Source: Angomonas deanei (taxonomy: Eukaryota > Euglenozoa > Kinetoplastea > Trypanosomatida > Trypanosomatidae). Taken from it: a DNA stretch of 64,000 nucleotides. The stretch spans positions 64,501 to 128,500 of the forward strand of contig LR877148.1 in the NCBI GenBank assembly GCA_903995115.1. Reading direction: 5' to 3'. Below, in pieces: positions 56,516 to 64,000 of the stretch (position 1 is its first letter; every line of letters begins with the position of its first letter). Both the position numbers and the translations under genes were made by a program. Under the pieces are notes generated by a model. It saw nothing but the letters and a program-made list of their open reading frames with translations, did not search any database and was not told the DNA's origin.

Positions 56516-56857
56516 CACTGCATGAAAGATAAGGATTAAAAAAAAAAGAGAGAGAGAGAGGAAAAGTCGCGGGAACCAAAGAGGGGTATAGAAAAAAAAA
56601 AAAAAAAAAATTTGGCCTGGGCGCCCAGTTGCCCTCAAATAGTCGGAAAACAGTCCGAGAAAAAATCTCGTTATTTTGGCTCAACGCTTGTACTCAAGGT
56701 GGTCCACGTTTTCGTTCTCATCGTTTTGAATATTAAAAATAAATAAATTGAAAAAAAAAAAAAACATGTTTACGGAGAAACAGTAGGAATTAACAAAAAG
56801 AAAAAAAAAATGAAACTAATCATATCAACAACGAGAACAATAACAAAACATCTTGCG
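56516..56857. other. Intergenic gap, 342 bases, with homopolymer runs
   Basis: The gap lies between decarboxylase copy A and the STPGR-motif gene. It contains a GA microsatellite (56547-56561), an A18 run near 56592-56610 and further A runs near 56750-56765 and 56800-56810. These are T runs on the coding strand and belong to the splice signals of the STPGR-motif gene and the 3' untranslated region of copy A. No gene is seen. Confidence 0.6.
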
Positions 56858-58501
56858 CTAACGCTTTAGAAGTTGATAAACTGGCGTTTCGTGGCGTCCC
56901 AGCATCACCTCACGGAACACCAACTTGTCTCTGGAAGTTGCCTGCAGCACTCGAGCGGCGGCCCCAACTTCCTTGAGAACCTCCACATCTGCATTCCCGC
57001 GCGACATGCCGCGCATGATCTGCGCGTAGTCCCACGACGTAATGTCATTGTACGGTTCATTCCATCCGTGGATGACGCGCTCAATCACATATCCATCGTT
57101 ATTGAGCAAAAAGATGACTGGCTTCAGCCCGTAGCGGACAAAGGAGCCCAACTCCTGGATTGTCATCTGGGAAGCACCGTCGCCGACCACCAAAACGACG
57201 CGGCGGTTAGGCTCGGCAAGTTGGGCGCCAAGTGTGGCAGGCAGGGCGTAACCAATCGATCCCCACAGGTATTGCGAAATGTAGATGCAGCCCTTCGGGA
57301 GGAGCAAGCCGACTCCAGCGCAGCACGCCGTACCTTGATCGGTTAGCACAATGTCGTTGGGCATCAGGTTCGAGGCGAACTCTGTCCAAAAGTGATGGGC
57401 GTCGAACTTAGAGGGGTCCGTCGGTGCCTTAATGCCCTCTGGCTTGTTAAAGACACGGGAGGCCCACTTTTTACAGTGGGTCTTGGCGACCGCCGCCACC
57501 ACTTCCAGTGCGGCAGACATGGGGAGGTTCGCGTAGAACTGACCGTCGATGGTGGTGTGGAATGGCTGAATATCAATGACCCGCTTCGCGTCAAACTTCT
57601 GGGTGAAGGAAGCACTGCCGAAATCATGGAACTTCACGCCGATATGAATGCACACATCCGCCTCTTCCACGGCCGCCTTGGTCACATCTTGTGAGGCACT
57701 ACCGCAGTACGTACCCACGTACTGCGGCAAGGTTTCGTCCATCACTCCCTTTCCCAGTACCATAACGGCAAAAGGAATGTTACACGATTCCACCAGTTCG
57801 TTGGCGGCGCCTCCGCATCGGAACCGGTCGCACAAGTATCCCGCAAGGAGGGCCGGCGTGGCGGAATTGCCAAGCATCTTTTCCACACGGTCCTGAAATA
57901 CCTTCAACGTTTCCTTATCTATGTGAACACTCAGCGGCTGAAGGGGGGCGGTGGGGGGTTCACACGCCACGATGGCAACATCAGCAGGGAGGAGAAGAAA
58001 CCCTGGCTTTTTCTGGTGGACCACCGTTACCAAAACTCGATCAATTTCACGTTTGGCGTTTTCGGGGGTGAGGCAACCTTGCGCGCACGTAATGGGTTCA
58101 CTCATTTTCACGAAGTCCTGGAACACACCTTCGCCGAGGGTGTGATGCATCACAAGTCTCTGGTTCTGCATACTTAAGGCAGGAGCGCCCACAATGTGAA
58201 CAACAGGAGAGCTTTCGGCCATCGCGCCAGCAATACCGTTCAAGGCGCTTAGTTCACCCACACCATAGGTGGTGAGAAGGGCGGCCAACTTTCCGCATTT
58301 TCCGTAACCGTCCGCGGCGTAGGCGGCGTTCAGCTCGTTGGCACAGCCCACCCACTTAAAACCCTTTTCCTTTTCCTGGGCCATCACATCATCGAGGAAA
58401 CGGAGATTGTAATCGCCGGGGACACCGAACAAGTGTCCACAGCCCAGCTGCTGCAGTCTATCGAGCAAATAGCAACCAATGTTGTAGTTTTCAGACGGCA
58501 T
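56858..58501 (-). CDS. Thiamine-diphosphate decarboxylase, pyruvate/indolepyruvate type, divergent copy A
   Basis: This 547-residue protein, of normal length, splits pyruvate or an aromatic 2-oxo acid to an aldehyde and CO2 with thiamine diphosphate and Mg. Visible motifs are FGVPGDYN (about 25-32), catalytic Glu56 in [14 protein letters not shown], the HH pair in VMHHTLGEG near 120, GDGAS...QE near residue 440, NNDGYVIERVIHG about 25 residues later, and the second catalytic Glu in that stretch. The wording (HIVGAP, MSEPIT, IDRVL, LLPADVA) is closest to bacterial indolepyruvate decarboxylases. It clearly differs in protein sequence from copies B-D (about half the positions by eye) and has less biased codons. 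However, the leader and first 32 coding bases are identical to B-D. It is the last copy in transcription order. No glycosomal targeting signal is seen at the C-terminus (YQLLKR). Confidence 0.92.
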   Translation of the reverse strand: MPSENYNIGCYLLDRLQQLGCGHLFGVPGDYNLRFLDDVMAQEKEKGFKWVGCANELNAAYAADGYGKCGKLAALLTTYGVGELSALNGIAGAMAESSPVVHIVGAPALSMQNQRLVMHHTLGEGVFQDFVKMSEPITCAQGCLTPENAKREIDRVLVTVVHQKKPGFLLLPADVAIVACEPPTAPLQPLSVHIDKETLKVFQDRVEKMLGNSATPALLAGYLCDRFRCGGAANELVESCNIPFAVMVLGKGVMDETLPQYVGTYCGSASQDVTKAAVEEADVCIHIGVKFHDFGSASFTQKFDAKRVIDIQPFHTTIDGQFYANLPMSAALEVVAAVAKTHCKKWASRVFNKPEGIKAPTDPSKFDAHHFWTEFASNLMPNDIVLTDQGTACCAGVGLLLPKGCIYISQYLWGSIGYALPATLGAQLAEPNRRVVLVVGDGASQMTIQELGSFVRYGLKPVIFLLNNDGYVIERVIHGWNEPYNDITSWDYAQIMRGMSRGNADVEVLKEVGAAARVLQATSRDKLVFREVMLGRHETPVYQLLKR

Positions 58502-58994
58502 TTGCGATAGGGGGTATTAATAAAAAAAGAGTGAATAAAAACGGTAGCGAAAAAAAAACTAATTGCGGTAAAAGTGGAATAGAGGGAAGCGTGCACGTAG
58601 GGCAGGGCGCAGTTTCGGTGAACACCACTTAAACCTCAATGAAAAGTAACAAGAACGTACGATTGACACTGAATTAGGGGGTGAGGAGGATAAAAAACAA
58701 GTGTGGGTACAGCTCAGCAATAACCCTTTTACTTTTGATGATATTCACAGCAACGTTCAGCAAGCCCGTGAGCGGGTTGGCGCCAGACTTTTCCGGCAAA
58801 CAGCATTCGTGGTCACGAGAAGCTGAGACGAAGTGTGACGGTATATTCAGAAATAAATAAAAAAAAAAAAAATCGAATTTAAAGCTACTCTTGTGATGTC
58901 AGCAACGACACGTTTCGTTAGTACTACCGCACTTTCCTGTTGTTTTCGAATTAGCTTACTACAGGAAAAACGAAAAAAAGCTAACGACCGGCCG
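58502..58994 (-). repeat. Decarboxylase array spacer type 1 (B-A)
   Basis: This 493-base gap holds the 3' untranslated region of copy B and the 5' leader of copy A. It is nearly identical to the gap at 62774-63263. The leader has two T runs and pyrimidine-rich sequence after an AATTAG acceptor near 58560. A block at 58733-58777 and another at 58812-58848 recur in all three spacers. The A13 run near 58857-58871 marks a length difference from the other type 1 spacer. Confidence 0.8.
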
Positions 58995-60635
58995 TTAGTT
59001 GGGCTTCCAGGACAGGTTCACGACAGGGATCTCGTGGCGGCCGAGGATGACCTCGGAGAAGACGAGCTTATCGCTCTTGTCGCTCTTGTCCATGATCGCC
59101 TTCGTGCTGCCGGCCTCCTTGATGAGGTGCGTGTCGGGCTGGAAGTCGGCGCTCAGGGCCTTGATCAGGGGGATCCAGTTCCAGTGGCCAATGTCGTTGT
59201 ACACGGCATTCCACCCGTGGATCACACGCTCAATCACGTAACCGTCGTTGTTCACGAGGAACACGGTGGAACGAAGACCGTAGCGGAGGAAGCTGCCCCA
59301 CTCCTGGGCCGTCATCTGGGCGGAACCATCACCGACCACGAGGACGACGCGGCGGTTGGGCTCGGCGACCTGCGCACCGAAGGCGGCAGGGATGGAGAAA
59401 CCAATGGAACCCCACATGCACTGGACAATGTGCTTGCCGCCCTTGGGGAGGACGAGACCGGCACTCGCAGCGCTGGACGTACCCTGGTCCACCACAATGA
59501 TGTCATCGGGCTTCAGACCCTCCTGGATTTCACGCCAGAAGTGGTAGGCGGAGTACTTGTCGCTCGTCGGCTGGGCGATCTGGTGGGGCACGATGGTGTT
59601 CTTGGGCCAGTTGGAGCTGTACTTGGTGGCAACCTGGTGGACAATCTCGAGCGCCTTCGCCATGGGCACCTGCTGGTAGTGGACGGTGCCGATGGTCACG
59701 GAGTCGGGCTTGATCTCAACACGACGGGATACTTCGAGGCTGTGGGTGAAGTAGCCGGTACCGAAATCATGGAAGCGGACACCGATAAGGAGGATCGTCT
59801 CGGCCTGCTCAATGCAGTTGCGCACATCGTCGGGGGTGTTGGCGCCATAGTAGCAGCCGAGGTAGTTGGGGGACTGCTCGCAGAGGGTGCCCTTTCCGAG
59901 AAGCATGTGAGCGAACGGAATGTGGGCATCGTCAACGAGGGCCTGCGCCTCCTTGTGGCACTGGAAGCGGTCGCACTGGTAACCGACGACGGCAGAGACG
60001 CGCTTGGTGTTCTTCAGGCGCTCCTCAATGGCGGCAGCGAAGAGGCGGCACGACTCCTCGGAGTACTCGCGGACGCGGCGGACCAGAGGGGTCAGCGGCG
60101 GCTCGGCGGGGAGGACGGCGACATCCAGGGGAAGCAGAATGTAGCCGGGGCGGCTCTGGTACAGCACCTCCTGGATCACACGGTCGATATCGCGGGCGTA
60201 GTGGAGGGGGCGGAGAATGGCAACGGCGCACGAGATCTGCTCGCTCATGTTGGCGAAGTGGTGGAAGTTACCATCACCGAGGGAGTGGTGCATCATGGAG
60301 AAGTTCTGCTGGTCCTTGTAGGCGGGTCCACCCACAACGTGGATGACGGGGTTCATCTCCGCGAAGGAGCCAGCAACACCGTTGACGGCGCTCAGCTCGC
60401 CCACACCATAGGTGGTGAGAAGGGCGCCGATACGGCGGCAGCGGGAGTAACCATCGGCGGCGTAGGCGGCGTTCAGCTCATTGCAGCAGCCAACCCACTC
60501 CATGTTCTCGGCGGCCTCCACGTCGTCGAGGAAGCGGAGATTGTAGTCACCGGGGACACCGAACAGGTGCTTCACGCCAACCTCAGAGAGGCGGTCGATC
60601 AGGTAGCAACCAATGTTGTAGTTTTCAGACGGCAT
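58995..60635 (-). CDS. Thiamine-diphosphate decarboxylase, pyruvate/indolepyruvate type, copy B
   Basis: This intact 546-residue protein is the clean representative of the array. Motifs present: FGVPGDYN, catalytic Glu53 in [23 protein letters not shown] (His116/His117), GDGSAQMTAQE near 434 and NNDGYVIERVIHG about 26 residues on, the thiamine-diphosphate/Mg site and second Glu. Codon use is strongly biased to G/C-ending codons, unlike copy A and most neighbours, suggesting very high expression. Decarboxylating pyruvate to acetaldehyde would feed ethanol formation; indolepyruvate use, giving an auxin precursor, is also compatible with the family. Substrate choice cannot be read reliably. The family is otherwise bacterial or fungal/plant; acquisition by transfer is likely. 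The C-terminus NLSWKPN carries no peroxisomal signal. Confidence 0.93.
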   Translation of the reverse strand: MPSENYNIGCYLIDRLSEVGVKHLFGVPGDYNLRFLDDVEAAENMEWVGCCNELNAAYAADGYSRCRRIGALLTTYGVGELSAVNGVAGSFAEMNPVIHVVGGPAYKDQQNFSMMHHSLGDGNFHHFANMSEQISCAVAILRPLHYARDIDRVIQEVLYQSRPGYILLPLDVAVLPAEPPLTPLVRRVREYSEESCRLFAAAIEERLKNTKRVSAVVGYQCDRFQCHKEAQALVDDAHIPFAHMLLGKGTLCEQSPNYLGCYYGANTPDDVRNCIEQAETILLIGVRFHDFGTGYFTHSLEVSRRVEIKPDSVTIGTVHYQQVPMAKALEIVHQVATKYSSNWPKNTIVPHQIAQPTSDKYSAYHFWREIQEGLKPDDIIVVDQGTSSAASAGLVLPKGGKHIVQCMWGSIGFSIPAAFGAQVAEPNRRVVLVVGDGSAQMTAQEWGSFLRYGLRSTVFLVNNDGYVIERVIHGWNAVYNDIGHWNWIPLIKALSADFQPDTHLIKEAGSTKAIMDKSDKSDKLVFSEVILGRHEIPVVNLSWKPN

Positions 60636-61131
60636 TTGCGATAGGGGGTATTAATAAAAAAAAAGAGTGAATAAAAACGGTAGCGAAAAAAAAAACTAAT
60701 CGTGGTGAAAGTGGAGAATTAGGGAGGGGAAAGTATGTACGTAGGGCCGCGTGTCACGTTGACGAGAAGCAGCGGGTGGATTTGAACGAAAACAACGCAA
60801 GCAAGAGGGACAAAAATAAGCTTTACCGGGGTGAAGGGGACGAAAAACATGTTATTGGAAAAACAAGTGCGGGCAATTTAGCAATGGGACCCTTTTTCTT
60901 TAATTTTGATGATATTCACAGCAACGTTCAGCAAGCTTGTGAGCGGGTCGGGGACAGTCTCAAACGGCATCCACTGTCACGAGAAGCTGAGACGGAGTGT
61001 GGTGGTATATTTGAGAAAACAAAAACAAAAATTTAAAATACTCTTGTGATGTCAATGACGACGGGGTTTCGTTAATGCTACCGTATTTTCCTATTTATTA
61101 GTCATTATATAGAAGCGTTAATATCTAGCCG
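60636..61131 (-). repeat. Decarboxylase array spacer type 2 (C-B)
   Basis: This 496-base gap holds the 3' untranslated region of copy C and the leader of copy B. The first 75 or so bases upstream of the ATG match type 1. The middle is strongly diverged, apart from blocks at 60905-60950 and 60978-61013 that match type 1 closely. This patchwork sets it apart from the other two spacers. Confidence 0.8.
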
Positions 61132-63263
<2,132 letters not shown>

Positions 63264-64000
63264 TTAGTTGGGCTTCCAGGACAGATTCACGACAGGGATC
63301 TCGTGGCGGCCGAGGATGACCTCGGAGAAGACGAGCTTATCGCTCTTGTCGCTCTTGTCCATGATCGCCTTCGCGCTGCCGGCCTCCTTGATGAGGTGCG
63401 TGTCGGGCTGGAAGTCGGCGCTCAGGGCCTTGATCAGGGGGATCCAGTTCCAGTGGCCAATGTCGTTGTACACGGCATTCCACCCGTGGATCACACGCTC
63501 AATCACGTAACCGTCGTTGTTCACGAGGAACACGGTGGAACGAAGACCGTAGCGGAGGAAGCTGCCCCACTCCTGGGCCGTCATCTGGGCGGAACCATCG
63601 CCGACCACGAGGACGACGCGGCGGTTGGGCTCGGCGACCTGCGCACCGAAGGCGGCAGGGATGGAGAAACCAATGGAACCCCACATGCACTGGACAATGT
63701 GCTTGCCGCCCTTGGGGAGGACGAGACCGGCACTCGCAGCGCTGGACGTACCCTGGTCCACCACAATGATGTCATCGGGCTTCAGACCCTCCTGGATTTC
63801 ACGCCAGAAGTGGTAGGCGGAGTACTTGTCGCTCGTCGGCTGGGCGATCTGGTGGGGCACGATGGTGTTCTTGGGCCAGTTGGAGCTGTACTTGGTGGCA
63901 ACCTGGTGGACAATCTCGAGCGCCTTCGCCATGGGCACCTGCTGGTAGTGGACGGTGCCAATGGTCACGGAGTCGGGCTTGATCTCAACACGGCGAGACA
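63264..64000 (-). CDS. Thiamine-diphosphate decarboxylase, copy D, C-terminal part (cut by window end)
   Basis: The last 245 or so residues are present and in frame. They include the QGTSSAASAGLVLPKGGKHI region, GDGSAQMTAQE and NNDGYVIERVIHG, and end NLSWKPN. The sequence is nearly identical to copies B and C. It has Ala where both others have Thr in SAKAIMDK, and it shares several silent bases with C rather than B (for example at the GDGS codons). The upstream part with the HH pair and first Glu lies outside the window, so completeness cannot be judged. The array probably extends further right. Confidence 0.9.
   Translation of the reverse strand, partial: SRRVEIKPDSVTIGTVHYQQVPMAKALEIVHQVATKYSSNWPKNTIVPHQIAQPTSDKYSAYHFWREIQEGLKPDDIIVVDQGTSSAASAGLVLPKGGKHIVQCMWGSIGFSIPAAFGAQVAEPNRRVVLVVGDGSAQMTAQEWGSFLRYGLRSTVFLVNNDGYVIERVIHGWNAVYNDIGHWNWIPLIKALSADFQPDTHLIKEAGSAKAIMDKSDKSDKLVFSEVILGRHEIPVVNLSWKPN

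Noticed and set aside
58893-60644. A 583-residue plus-strand open frame antisense to decarboxylase copy B, with a similar 577-residue frame over copy C (61171-62904).
   Set aside because: It mirrors the GC-rich, biased codons of the real gene. Its translation is low-complexity (Gly/Val/Asp/Leu-rich), it has no known domain, it runs against the direction of the whole cluster, and it has no equally long counterpart over copy A, where the codon bias is weaker.

Overview
This window looks like part of a trypanosomatid (kinetoplastid) chromosome. All roughly 33 genes I can support lie on the minus strand and are intronless. They are spaced about 100-500 bases apart by AT-rich gaps, with no strand switch in 64 kb, as expected of one long directional gene cluster transcribed from right to left. 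Most start codons are preceded, on the coding strand, by a pyrimidine run followed by an AG, which is the signal for spliced-leader trans-splicing. The moderate base composition, tight spacing and multi-copy pyruvate/indolepyruvate decarboxylase array suggest a Phytomonas-like plant trypanosomatid. That is an inference; Leishmaniinae or Blechomonas relatives are not excluded.

Layout in coordinate order. 1-4,000: end-truncated hypothetical protein, PP6-type phosphatase, secretory-pathway FAM20-like kinase, zinc-knuckle protein. 4,000-16,700: dynein-2 (retrograde IFT) heavy chain, split by one missing base inside the AAA1 P-loop. 17,000-23,400: RPA1-like protein with an N-terminal OB fold, a basic hypothetical protein, EMC1, and an alpha/beta-hydrolase-fold protein lacking its nucleophile. 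23,700-30,900: CFAP46-like central-apparatus protein, also split by one missing base. 31,000-43,600: coiled-coil protein, GRIP golgin, J-domain membrane protein, DNAI7/CFAP94 (split), USP7-like protease, GAF-domain protein, mitochondrial helical-repeat protein. 43,800-56,500: small mitochondrial membrane protein, Rgp1/arrestin-like protein, NHP2, RabGGTase beta, mitochondrial two-TM protein, AP-1 gamma, TRIP12-like HECT ligase, PIG-Y, and a protein with an STPGR-like motif. 56,850-64,000: tandem array of thiamine-diphosphate decarboxylase genes. Copy A is divergent, B to D are nearly identical, C is frameshifted and D is cut by the window end.

Functional themes are flagellum (dynein-2, CFAP46, DNAI7), Golgi and vesicle traffic (AP-1, RabGGTase, golgin, Rgp1-like, EMC1, PIG-Y), ubiquitin (TRIP12-like, USP7-like), mitochondrion, and fermentation (decarboxylase array). 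As usual in these organisms, neighbours are co-transcribed but not functionally related. The most unusual region is the decarboxylase array, with its mosaic spacers and shared untranslated blocks. Four genes carry single-base frameshifts. Three are one-base losses, two of them in short homopolymers, which makes sequencing error the leading explanation.
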